NCBI GenBank assembly: GCA_019925795.1 | Contig: CM034307.1 | Coordinates: forward strand, 13,909,197 to 13,973,196 | DNA: 64,000 nt | DNA from: Dendrobium chrysotoxum | Taxonomy: Eukaryota > Streptophyta > Magnoliopsida > Asparagales > Orchidaceae | Reading direction: 5' to 3' | Shown here: one piece after another, positions 47,108 to 56,595 of the stretch | How positions within the stretch are numbered: position 1 is the stretch's first letter | Layout: every line of letters begins with the position of its first letter | Notes under the pieces: model-generated | What the model was told of the DNA's origin: nothing | The model's database searches: none | The model's input: only the letters and a program-made list of their open reading frames with translations | Program-made: the position numbers and the translations under genes

Positions 47108-49038
47108 AACTATTTATATAGTTCTAAAATTTATAGGGATGAGATTTAAGCTTTATTCATGCTACTTTAGGACATTGGGTTCAGTTAAGGAGATCTCAAA
47201 GGTTTTAGGGAAGAGTTATTGAAGTTCTATAGGCTTGGGTTCATCTGGGTTATAAGGGTTGGCTCAGCTCGTGAGTCACATACTAATGGTTATCAAGATG
47301 ACGATGGATTCCAACCACCACATGGGGGCAGCTAAGATGGTAGGAATTCTAGAGAATTCCTAAGCACAATTTAAGTGTCAATTAGGCTTAGGCTAATTAG
47401 GCAACCAAGCTATCTTGATTTAGGCACTTTTAGTGATATTTGGCAAACTCAACGTGTCAACTCAGGTCAACCTAAGAGCTATGCAAACCAAGGCTGATGT
47501 AATGCACTATAGAGAATGTAATGTGAGTGCTAGCTTGGATCAGTTGAGTCTAGGTTTAGATTTGGTTCACAAAATGGTCATTCTGACCACTAGGGTCAAT
47601 CCAAGTGGCTAACCCAAGTGGGCTCAACGTATTGGTCACCTAGTGGTTCTTATGGATCCTATAAATAGTCTTATATGTTCAAATGGGTTTAATCAAGTCT
47701 TGATAAATAAGTATAAAAAGGATTTCAATACATGCAAGCTTGGTCAACCTTGGTTTACTTGGTTAACCAAGTTGACTCTTGGGTTGGGGTTTGGTCAATT
47801 AGATTCCATATGAGGCATTGAATACTTTGGAAGAGATTTCAAGGATTGGAAAAGCTTATACGTATGAAATGTATGTTGAAATTCCTAAGGATGCATTTGG
47901 TCAACCTAGGTTAACTTGGGTTAACTAAGTCAACCCATGGGGCTAAGGTTAAGTTTAAATTATTCTACATGATGTTCTAAACATATTGGAAGAGGTCCCT
48001 TGCAATGGCAAGGTTCAAATGCATGAAATGCAGCTTTAGGGTTTAATGATTTCATATGCTCAACCTAGGTTGAATTGGTCAACCAAGGTTGATCATAGCT
48101 TGGATTTTGGTTTAATGCATGTTATATGATGTTTTGAACATATTTATAAAAGGTCGCAAGGCCTAATTTTATAAAGCTACATTGAGGTTTAAGAAAAATT
48201 GAGTTTTGTTGATTTAGGGTTTTAAGATTTTGTGGTCAACCAAAGTTCAATATTGAATTGATGCATCATGCCAATGATGATGATCATGATCAATGAGTTC
48301 AGAGAGGCCTCCAAGATCAGAGTTCTCAAAATGCTTTGTTTAGTGGCATAGGCTAAAATTTTTTTGATATTTTTGAAACTTGTGAAAATGATTTACGTTT
48401 TATAATTTAGGGGTCTTGAAATGCCATCAAACTGATATGGTTGACCTTAGGGGCATGCCTAATAACTATGCAAGTGATAGAGCATAAATACAATGTCATT
48501 TGGTCATGTTTTAGGGTAATGGAATTTTTACAAAAAATAGGTTATGGACCAAGGGGTTTTAGGTTTGGTTCTAACTCCAGATTCTAGAGTTTTAAATTGA
48601 TCAAAGAGTTTAATCACAAAATTGAATTTAGATTTGATTTATATAATGACTTAGGACAAATTGGAGTTTGAAATGCTCAAATCATTTATAATCATGGATA
48701 ATTATCAATGATTGACAAGGTTGTCAGCTAACTATTATTAGGAAATATCAACTAATGGATTTAAGGCTTGATTTTGATTTAGATTTTAAATTAATCAATG
48801 AAGGTTGATGATTGAAGGAGTTTTAGTTTTGAAATTATCAAATCCCTGATAATAATTTGGTGATTGTCAAGTGATAAATTAGATGATCAAATGATAGTCA
48901 AGGGTGATAATCAATTGATAATTTTATATATCAATGATCAAAGTACTATACCAATTAATAGCATATATTTTAATTTTAGGATTTCAAGTATGGTTCAATG
49001 ATTGATGTATGAAGATTAATGCTTAATATAGGAAAAAT

Positions 49039-49060
49039 GACCTCATTCAAAAATGAGGTT
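49039..49060. repeat. Terminal hairpin of X2 LTR
   Basis: ACCTCAT and ATGAGGT pair around a 6-base loop, four bases before the terminus, as in X1. Confidence 0.65.
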
Positions 49061-49064
49061 AACA

Positions 49065-49377
49065 AGGTCTTTTTACAACGTTCCTTTTAAGTTTTTTAGG
49101 TTCCTTTATAGGATCAAGTTGTTCACTCAAAGATTTACTTTCTAAATTTTCTCCTTCACTATTATTCATCTAAGGCAGATTTCTATCTTATAAGGGTCTC
49201 CCAAATCTCTCTCACTCCTAAGTTGGATATTATTACATTGTTCTTCCAATGTTTTATAATTAATCAACGTAGCAAGATATCCTATATGATCTTCAAATTT
49301 TCTGAGAGTAGTAGATTAATTATGTAATTAAATTCCTTGTTATATAACAAATTATTTTAATGGTATCTTCTTCTTCC
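49065..49377. other. Unassigned DNA between X2 and D
   Basis: The minus strand has a weak coding-like stretch (around 49330-49180, containing FEDHIGYL) but it is interrupted and not recognised. It is probably an older repeat or ancient host DNA. Confidence 0.25.
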
Positions 49378-49962
49378 TGAAAGTTCGTGAAGGTTGTTAA
49401 ACCATATGGAATTAGCCAGAGGCTCACCAAGAGGGGGGGTAAATTGGTGCTTTTAAAAAGTTTTCTTACAATCAAAATAACATAAATAATATTTTTATAA
49501 AACTTTTTAGTAATTGAAAATCCAAATCCTAATTGATTGCATAAGCGAGAGATTTTATCAAAAAGATTAAATTTTACCACAATGAAATTTTGATTTACGT
49601 GATAGAGGAATAATCAACATTTTTCCCAAGTAGTTATTAATGAAAATTAAATGCTAGAAAAGTAAAAGTATAAAAAGGAAAAAATACACTAGAGATTTTT
49701 ATAGTGGTTCTGTCAACCTTGACCTATGTCCACTCCTCGGAGTCCTCCACTCTGAGTATTGTACTAACACTAAGTGGCTATCCTTTAGCTCCCTCAGCAA
49801 AGCGGAGAAGCTCTTAACGATTCACTTTCACCAAACCTTTGATGCAGCAAACTGTCGGATGTTATGTCACCCTCCCGGTGATGGAAGCAGACTTTGACTC
49901 ATTCTTCTTCCTCCTAGAGAAGATAGAGAACCAGCTTCTTTTTCTCTCTCCTGGAGAAGGTA
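49378..49962 (-). repeat. Solo LTR D, left part
   Basis: Begins TGAAAGTTCGTGAAGG, matching the complement of the end of LTR A, then GAGGGGGGGTAAATTGG. It ends where element A inserted. It continues at 59784. The flanks are CTTCC (49373-49377) and ATTCC (61240-61244), a duplication with one mismatch, so D is a solo LTR on the minus strand. Confidence 0.75.
49958..49962. repeat. Target-site duplication of A, left copy
   Basis: AGGTA, repeated at 59779-59783. Confidence 0.9.
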
Positions 49963-51664
49963 TGTTGCAAATCTGGTTTTGATGATGACAAACATGTTTC
50001 CAGTGTGTTTTGCTTGGCTAATCTGTTTCAGGCACAAAAGACCGCGAGCCACTCAAGCCAACTCAAGATCGGGTCCAAGTGTGTCAAATGTATGATTTTT
50101 CCTTTTATTGAGTCAATTGTAATGTAACTGATTCCCTAGCTAAGTAACCTTGCACACACACACTCAGGGAGAGAGATCGAGTGAGTTAGAGTTTCTGTTC
50201 AAAATTTGTTCAGATCGTCCTGGACGATATCCACATCGTCCTGGACAATCCAGTTAAAACAGAAACCCTAATTAGGGCGACTAAGTTAAGAAGGTCTGAT
50301 TAAGCAGATCATCCTGGACGATCTTTGGATCGTACGGGACGATATTCTCAAATCAGAAATTCCCAGCCGCCAGATTAAGTTAGGCAAGTTTTATTTTAAG
50401 TATTTTGGTCTGATCGTCCCGGACGATACGTGTATCGTCCTAGACGATTCACTACAATCATGCCTAAATTAGTCTGGTAATTAAGGAAAGCAATTAATGT
50501 TTAATTGATACGATCACATCATCCCGGACGATCGCAGGATCGTCCCGGATGATCGTGATCGTCTTGTGCATTTCAGCTGTACGTCTAGAACTATGTACAG
50601 GACGATTTGGGGCCTTTTTTGAACTAATCGTACCGGACGATTACCATATCGTCCGGGACGATCAAGTCATTTTTTGGTCGTCCAGCACAGATTTCTCTGG
50701 ACGACCCGAACTGTCTTCTGGACGATTTCCTTCAATTTGAACTAATCGTCCCGGACGATCGCAGGATCGTACGGGACGATATGAACAACTTTTTCTACTG
50801 ATCGTCCAGAAGAGCCAGATCGTCCAGGCTGAAACAGCTGAATTTGAACTGAGCGTACAGGACGATCTACCGATCGTCCTGGACGATCTTGGCCGACAAG
50901 TTGAGATTTAGGGCAAATTTTAAGCCCTCCTTTAAAAGAACTTTTTCTAATTTTTGGAAAAATCTTTTGCTGCCTTCCTTCCCTGAGAAATCCTAGAGAG
51001 AGAGAGAGAGTTGGGAGAGAGAGAAGAGATCTTGTGAGGGGGAGTTAGTGAGGGATTCACTAAGGTTTCTCCAAGCACGGATCAGAGTCGTCTTCTCCAC
51101 TCGTCGTCTGTCATCTAGTCGGTGTTCTTCGTGGGAGGATCGTTCGCAAGAAGATCCGGGTTCTCTGCCCGCTTCAGGAGGAAGTGAAAGGAGTTTGTGG
51201 GTTCTCTGCCCGCTTCAGGTGGAAGCAAAAGGAGTTCGAAGGTTCTCTGCCTGCTTCAGGAGGAAGTGAAATGAGGTCAGGTTCTCTGCCTCACCGTGTG
51301 GTGAAAAGGAGGTGTTTTGTACAGGCTTCTCCGCCTTGCTGTGGGAGCAAAAGGAGAGTCACTTTCGTTTAGTGCAATACCCAGAGGGGAGGCTCCGGGG
51401 AGTGGACGTAGGTCAAGTTGACCGAACCACTATAAAATCTGGTTTGCTTTTCTGATTCAGTTTTGCATTTTACTTTTCAATATAAACTTCTTGGGTGAAT
51501 ATCGTTGGTTGATCTTTTCGTTATTGTTTACTTGTTTCCGCTGCTAAGTATCGAAAAGATTTTTGTAGTTATCGTGAAATTTTTAAATAACCAATTCACC
51601 CCCCCCCCTCTTGGTTAGCCTCGGGACTAGTTCACTAGGGCTTAACATCCCTTTCGAACTTTCA
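49963..51664 (+). repeat. 5' LTR of element A
   Basis: Begins TGTTGCAAATCTGG and ends CTTTCA. U3 carries the palindrome array at 50214-50890, and a TATA-like TTTAAAAG is at 50931-50938. R/U5 contains a GA-rich run, three units of about 38 bp with TTCTCTGCC and GAAGCGAAAGGAG (51161-51295), TGCAATACCC, a C-tract and CTCTTGGTTAGCC. Confidence 0.97.
50214..50890 (+). promoter_or_regulatory. Array of ATCGTCC-N-GGACGAT palindromes in U3 of A
   Basis: About 15 perfect or near-perfect copies occur in 680 bp, for example at 50215, 50328, 50413, 50432, 50526, 50540, 50628, 50649, 50746, 50767 and 50871. Each is a 15-mer with arms ATCGTCC and GGACGAT around a variable centre base. Spacing is irregular, so it is not a simple tandem repeat. 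The motif is rich in CpG. Confidence 0.85.
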
Positions 51665-51666
51665 AG

Positions 51667-51681
51667 TGGTATCAAAGCAGG
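51667..51681 (+). promoter_or_regulatory. Primer-binding site of A
   Basis: TGGTATCAAAGCAGG, two bases after the LTR. It differs from B (TGGTATCAGAGCGGG) by two G to A changes, one of them within the twelve bases matching initiator tRNA-Met. Confidence 0.95.
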
Positions 51682-51720
51682 ATTCAAAATTTCTGTTTAA
51701 AAACTTTTAAATTTGATCCA

Positions 51721-53532
51721 ATGGCTAATTGTAACAATCGTAATACTGCTGAAGGTTATTCTATTACTAGACCACCGTTGTTTGACAATATTCCTTTTGA
51801 TTTTTGGAAAACACGCATGTCTACTTTTCTGCAATCTATTGATTATCGCATGTGGATGTTAGTTAAGGACGGATACGAACCACCTTTTCGAATGATTAAC
51901 AATGTGAAAACTGAATTGCCATTTGCTGATTGGATGTTTGATGATCGTGATTTAGCACAGTTGAATGCAAAATGTTTGAACTGTTTTTTTTGTGCTTTGA
52001 AATCTGAAGACTATATGCGTGTTTCTACTTGTACAACGGGAAAGGAAATCTGGGATAGGTTATGTATAACATACGAAGGTACAACTGAAGTCAAACAATC
52101 TAGGTTAAACATCTTGTTACATGATTACGAACTTTTTCGCATGAAACCTAGTGAGACTATTTCAGAAATGTACACAAGGTTCACTCAGATTGTTACCTCT
52201 TTGCATGCTTTAGGTAGAGAACTTACCAACTACGAAAGAGTGAACAAGATTCTTAGATGTTTGCCTGCTTCTTATGATGCTAAGATTACTGCTATTACTG
52301 AATCCAAAGATTTAAATACTTACTCTATTGACAGCTTACTTGGATCACTCATTGCTTACGAGCAAGGGGTGAACCAAAGGCAACTTGATGCAGGTGAATG
52401 CAAGAAAGAGAAGACCGTGGCACTAAAGGCCAAAGATTCAGATGCTAGCACTTCTGGGTCTGATAGCGATGAAGTTGCCTTAATCATAAGGCAATTCAAA
52501 AGCTTTCTAAGGAAGAAACACAAGAACTATCAGAAGTGGAACAAGGGTAAGTTCAATAAAAACTTTAAGGGTTCATCTGAATCGGTTTTTTTTGAATGCA
52601 GGAAGCCTGGACACATTAAGGCTGATTGTCCAACACTTAAAGCTCACCCAAGCAAGGAGAAGAGTGAGGAGAAACCAAAGTTCAGAAAGGACAAGAAGCG
52701 GATTCAGAAGGCGTTCTGGGCAGACTCTGCATCCGACTCTTCTGAGACTGAAGCTGAAGAGGAGGAAACAAACTTGTGTCTGATGGCGGATGATCACCCT
52801 GGTCAGTCGAACCAGGAAGAGGTATGTGAGCTTACTTACGATCAGTTATTTGAAGTTTCTGAAAAGATTCATACATCGTATAGGAAGCTTAAGAAAACCC
52901 ATGCTAGTTTGAAACTAGATTATCTGACTTTGCAAAAAGAGCATGAAGTGTTGATTAAGGATCATTCCACCATTGATAGCAATCACATGTCTTTACTAGA
53001 TGAGTTTGATGAACTGAATAAAAAGCATTCTGATTTAATTGTTGAGCATAACTTGTTAAAAACATCGCATGGTGAATTAGAACTTGCTTTTAAGAAAGTG
53101 AATGATTTGGCATCTGAGTTAGAAAGTATTGAAAGTGCAAAAACGTTTGAAATTGAAAGTTTAAACAAACACATTGAGTTTTTGAAAGTGAAAATCAGTG
53201 CTTTTGAAAATAACAAAACACCGCCTACTTTTGAACAATTTTATGCACCGCCACCTTTTAAAAATTCTGTTGCAAGTTCATCAAAGAATGTTTCATACAC
53301 TACTAGGAAGAGGCACTATCACTCACGATGTTTAGTTAATCCTTTTCCTGGTGTTAGATGTTTTTCATGTGGCATGTTAGGACACATATCACAAACTTGT
53401 ACTGTTCACCATAGTACACATTGGGTGTGGAGACCCAAACTGCCTGTTGCACAGCACAACACGCATGCATCGCATTCTTCTTTTTATAAGAAGGAACCCA
53501 AACCTGTTTGGGTTCCTAAGACTGACATTTGA
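51721..53532 (+). CDS. gag polyprotein of element A
   Basis: 603 codons without interruption, starting 57 bases after the LTR. Residues 1-230 form the UBN2-type copia capsid region (PFDFWKTRM, then YELFRMKPSETISEMYTRF). A lysine-rich stretch precedes a zinc knuckle at 290-303. It has Cys293, His298 and Cys303 but Phe at 290 where B has Cys. A Glu/Lys coiled-coil-like region runs about 370-510. A second knuckle at 547-560 (Cys547, Cys550, His555, Cys560) is intact. The protein would form the virus-like particle and bind RNA. The stop TGA is followed after eight bases by TAG in the pol frame. pol lies in a different frame. Confidence 0.95.
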   Translation: MANCNNRNTAEGYSITRPPLFDNIPFDFWKTRMSTFLQSIDYRMWMLVKDGYEPPFRMINNVKTELPFADWMFDDRDLAQLNAKCLNCFFCALKSEDYMRVSTCTTGKEIWDRLCITYEGTTEVKQSRLNILLHDYELFRMKPSETISEMYTRFTQIVTSLHALGRELTNYERVNKILRCLPASYDAKITAITESKDLNTYSIDSLLGSLIAYEQGVNQRQLDAGECKKEKTVALKAKDSDASTSGSDSDEVALIIRQFKSFLRKKHKNYQKWNKGKFNKNFKGSSESVFFECRKPGHIKADCPTLKAHPSKEKSEEKPKFRKDKKRIQKAFWADSASDSSETEAEEEETNLCLMADDHPGQSNQEEVCELTYDQLFEVSEKIHTSYRKLKKTHASLKLDYLTLQKEHEVLIKDHSTIDSNHMSLLDEFDELNKKHSDLIVEHNLLKTSHGELELAFKKVNDLASELESIESAKTFEIESLNKHIEFLKVKISAFENNKTPPTFEQFYAPPPFKNSVASSSKNVSYTTRKRHYHSRCLVNPFPGVRCFSCGMLGHISQTCTVHHSTHWVWRPKLPVAQHNTHASHSSFYKKEPKPVWVPKTDI

Positions 53533-53546
53533 TGATTTTGTAGGTG

Positions 53547-53574
53547 TGCTCTCACACAAGACCTCGTGAGAGCA
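53547..53574 (+). promoter_or_regulatory. Hairpin between gag and pol in A
   Basis: TGCTCTCAC (53547-53555) and GTGAGAGCA (53566-53574) form a perfect 9-bp stem with a 10-base loop. It begins 15 bases after the gag TGA and ends on the A of the pol ATG. Identical in B, although surrounding bases have diverged. Confidence 0.75.
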
Positions 53575-54884
53575 TGTGGTACCTGGACAGCGAATGTTCT
53601 AGACATATGACTGGAGATGCAAATCAGTTTATTTCGCTGGAGGCCAGAGCTGGAGGCAAGGTTACACTTGGAGATAACACCACCAGGAAGGTGGTAGGCA
53701 CATGTATAATTGGTGATTCAAAGAACTTTATGATTGATAATGTTTTGCTTGTAGATGGACTGAAACACAACCTGCTGAGCATCAGTCAACTCTGCGACAA
53801 GGGATACAGCATCAAATTCCTGCCCACTAGCTGCATTTTAAGCTTAAATAATGAAGTTGTTTTGCAGGGGCAAAGGATCAACAACGTCTACAAGCTGGAT
53901 GTAAGTAGCATTAAATCTGATAATTCAATTTGCTTAAAAACTGCTGCTGATGAGTCTTGGTTATGGCATAGGAGATTGTGTTATGCCAGTATGAAAACCC
54001 TTAGGAGAGTCACCCAAAAGGACTTAATTAGAGGTGTGCCCAAGCTTAAGTTCACTAAGGATCACCTGTGTGATGCCTGTCAGTTGGGGAAGCAAGTCCA
54101 GTCCTCTTTTCACTCAGTTAAGGACATTAGCACCTCTAGACCTTTAGAAGTTCTTCATATGGACCTCTTTGGACCCATTAGCACTGCCAGCTTAGGGGGG
54201 AGAGTCTATGGTTTTGTGATTGTTGATGATTATTCAAGGTTCACTTGGGTTAAGTTTTTGTCACACAAATCTGAGTCATTTGATGAGTTTAGATCTTTCT
54301 CTACTTTGATTCAGAAGAAGTTAGGATGTGAGATTATTACCATCCATAGTGATCACGGAGGGGAGTTTGAAAATGAAAGATTTGGAAGTTTTTGTGAGGA
54401 TCATGGGATTAGTCACAATTTTTCAGCTCCTAGGACCCCTCAGCAGAACGGGGTAGCTGAAAGGAAGAACAGGACCTTAGTGGAAGCCGCTAGAGCCATG
54501 CTTGCCGAGTATTCACTTCCAAAATACTTTTGGGCTGAAGCGGTGAATACTGCCTGTTATGTGCTGAATAGGGTGAATGTGAGAGTCAAACTGAATAAGA
54601 CACCTTATGAGATCATTAAGGGTAGAACACCAAATCTGTCCCACCTCCATGTCTTTGGCTGTAAGGTTTTCATTCTGAATAACGGGAAGTCACCCTTAGG
54701 AAAATTTGACCCCAAATCTGATGAAGGAGTGTTCTTAGGATATTCAAGTGTGGGGAAATCCTTTAGGGTGTTCAATAGGTGGACTTTGGTGGTGGAAGAA
54801 ACAACCCATGTAGTGTTTGATGAATCTGATCCTAAGGAGTCTAGATCTGAAGTAGAAGATGAAGAGATTGTTGAGGTTACCTAA
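53574..54884 (+). CDS. pol part 1 of A: protease and integrase
   Basis: The first ATG of the open frame is at 53574 (436 codons). Protease is marked by WYLDSECSRHMTG; the catalytic Asp-Ser-Gly has Glu for Gly (53592-53594). The pre-integrase zinc site reads WHRRLCYAS, with Tyr for the second His (TAT at 53982), and CDACQLGK. The integrase core shows Asp in HMDLFGPIS, Asp in IHSDHGGEF and Glu in NGVAERKN, so the D,D-35-E triad is kept. The GKSFRVF segment and an acidic tail follow. It ends at TAA (54882). B has Gly and His at the two altered sites, so these are lesions in A. The role would be polyprotein cleavage and integration. Confidence 0.92.
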   Translation: MWYLDSECSRHMTGDANQFISLEARAGGKVTLGDNTTRKVVGTCIIGDSKNFMIDNVLLVDGLKHNLLSISQLCDKGYSIKFLPTSCILSLNNEVVLQGQRINNVYKLDVSSIKSDNSICLKTAADESWLWHRRLCYASMKTLRRVTQKDLIRGVPKLKFTKDHLCDACQLGKQVQSSFHSVKDISTSRPLEVLHMDLFGPISTASLGGRVYGFVIVDDYSRFTWVKFLSHKSESFDEFRSFSTLIQKKLGCEIITIHSDHGGEFENERFGSFCEDHGISHNFSAPRTPQQNGVAERKNRTLVEAARAMLAEYSLPKYFWAEAVNTACYVLNRVNVRVKLNKTPYEIIKGRTPNLSHLHVFGCKVFILNNGKSPLGKFDPKSDEGVFLGYSSVGKSFRVFNRWTLVVEETTHVVFDESDPKESRSEVEDEEIVEVT

Positions 54885-56595
54885 GGAGTTGGAAATACAA
54901 ATTTGGAGGAAAGGGTAGAACCTCAGACCACACTGCCTAGAGATTGGAGATATTCTTCGAGTCATCCTAAAGAACTGATCTTAGGAGACCCTTCTGAAGG
55001 TGTTAGGACTAGGCATGGACTTAGGAAGGAAGTAAACCATTCTGCCTTTATCTCAATGACTGAACCCACCAACATCAATCAAGCCTTGTCGGATGAGTTT
55101 TTGATTTTAGCTATGCAAGAAGAATTGAATCAATTTGTAAGGAATGATGTTTGGGAGTTAGTAGAAAGACCTAGAAACCAAAGTATTGTGGGAACCAAGT
55201 GGGTCTTTAAGAATAAGATGAATGATTCTGGTGTGGTGGTGAGAAATAAGGCAAGATTGGTGGCTAAGGGGTATAATCAGATAGAAGGGATTGATTTTGA
55301 GGAGACTTTTGCCCCTGTAGCTAGATTGGAAGCCATTAGAGTGCTACTAGCCTTTGCCTGTTATAAGGGATTTAAGCTGTTTCAAATGGATGTCAAGAGT
55401 GCCTTTTTTAAATGGGGTGATTAAAGAAGATGTATTTGTAGAACAACCCCTAGGTTTTGAGAGTTCCCAATATCCAAGTCATGTCTATAAATTAAAAAAG
55501 GCCTTATATGGATTGAAACAGGCACCCAGAGCTTGGTATGAGAGGCTTAGCACATTCCTGTTAGAAAGAGAGTTTGTTAAGGGGAGCGTAGACACCACCC
55601 TTTTTCTGAGGAGATTAGGAGATGACTTACTCATTGTCCAGATCTATGTTGATGATATAATTTTTGGATCTTCTGATAAATACTTATGTGAAGAGTTTTC
55701 TAAAACAATGAGTAAAGAGTTTGAGATGAGTATGATGGGAGAATTGTCCTACTTTTTGGGGTTTAGCATAAGGCAAACGGATGATGGAACCTTTCTCAAT
55801 CAATCAAAATACACTAAGGACATTTTGAAGAAATATGAAATGGACAAAGCCAAGCCAATCAATACTCCCATGCCCTCCTCAGTTCAGTTAGATAAGGATT
55901 CAAATGGAAAATCTGTTGATCAGAAGAAGTATAGAGGGATAATAGGGTCACTGCTTTACCTGACTGCTAGCCGACCTGATATCATGTTTAATGTCTGTCT
56001 TTGTGCTAGGTTTCAGGCTGATCCTAAAGAGTCCCACCTGACTGCTGTTAAGAGAATTCTTAGATATCTTTTAGGGACCCCAAACCTAGGAATTTGGTAC
56101 CCTAGGCACAGCACCTCTTTTGAGATCATTGGATATTCTGACTCTGACTTTGCGGGGTGTAGGGTGGATAGGAAGAGTACCTCTGGGACTTGTCAATTCA
56201 TAGGACAGTCGTTAGTCTCCTGGTCCAATAGAAAACAGAACTCAGTTGCACTTTCCACTGCTGAAGCTGAGTACATTGCCTTAGGGAGTTGTGTGGCCCA
56301 AGTTCTTTGGTTGAAGCAGCAAGTCTTGGATTTAGGAGTACCTGTTGGCACAATTTCTGTTCTGTGTGATAATACTAGTGCCATCTGTATCTCTAAGAAT
56401 CCAATCCAACATTCTAGGACCAAACACATTGACATTAGGCATCACTTCATTAGGGACCATGTTACAAAAGGGGACATTGAGCTACACCACGTAGCAACTG
56501 AAAATCAGCTGGCTGACATATTCACTAAACCACTGGCCTTTGACTCATTCAGCATTTTGAGAACCAGATTAGGAGTGATTGATATAAATGCTTGA
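54885..56595 (+). pseudogene. pol part 2 of A: reverse transcriptase and RNase H, frameshifted
   Basis: The same frame continues after TAA 54882 and is open to 55424. A sixth T in a T-run at 55404-55409, where B has five, shifts the frame inside SAFLNG of RT. The rest continues in the next frame to TGA at 56595. RT has FEETFAPVARLEAIR, FQMDVKSAF and the catalytic YVDDIIFG. RNase H follows with GYSDSDFAG, STAEAEYIA, LCDNTSA and HIDIRHHFIRD, and the tail ends RLGVIDINA. Apart from the TAA and the single base the domain is complete. Whether the extra T is biological or an assembly error cannot be told here. Confidence 0.93.

Larger units (their letters stand above)
44814..49064 (-). mobile_element. 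5' LTR of X2 (Ogre/Tat-like)
   Basis: The right end is GAGGTTAACA at 49064 and the left end abuts the primer site. 44814-46616 matches X1 5204-7070 at many points, for example CAGGCGGGGAGGTGCCTA and GACCGGGTACCACTGAC. 47108-49064 matches the U3 end of X1 and X3. Between them lies the truncated copia LTR H. Without H the LTR is about 3.76 kb. No internal gene. Confidence 0.5.

Noticed and set aside
50214..50890. Regular short palindromes resembling CRISPR repeats
   Set aside because: Spacing is irregular, spacers are shared between copies, and the array lies in the U3 of a plant LTR. No cas genes; the context is eukaryotic.
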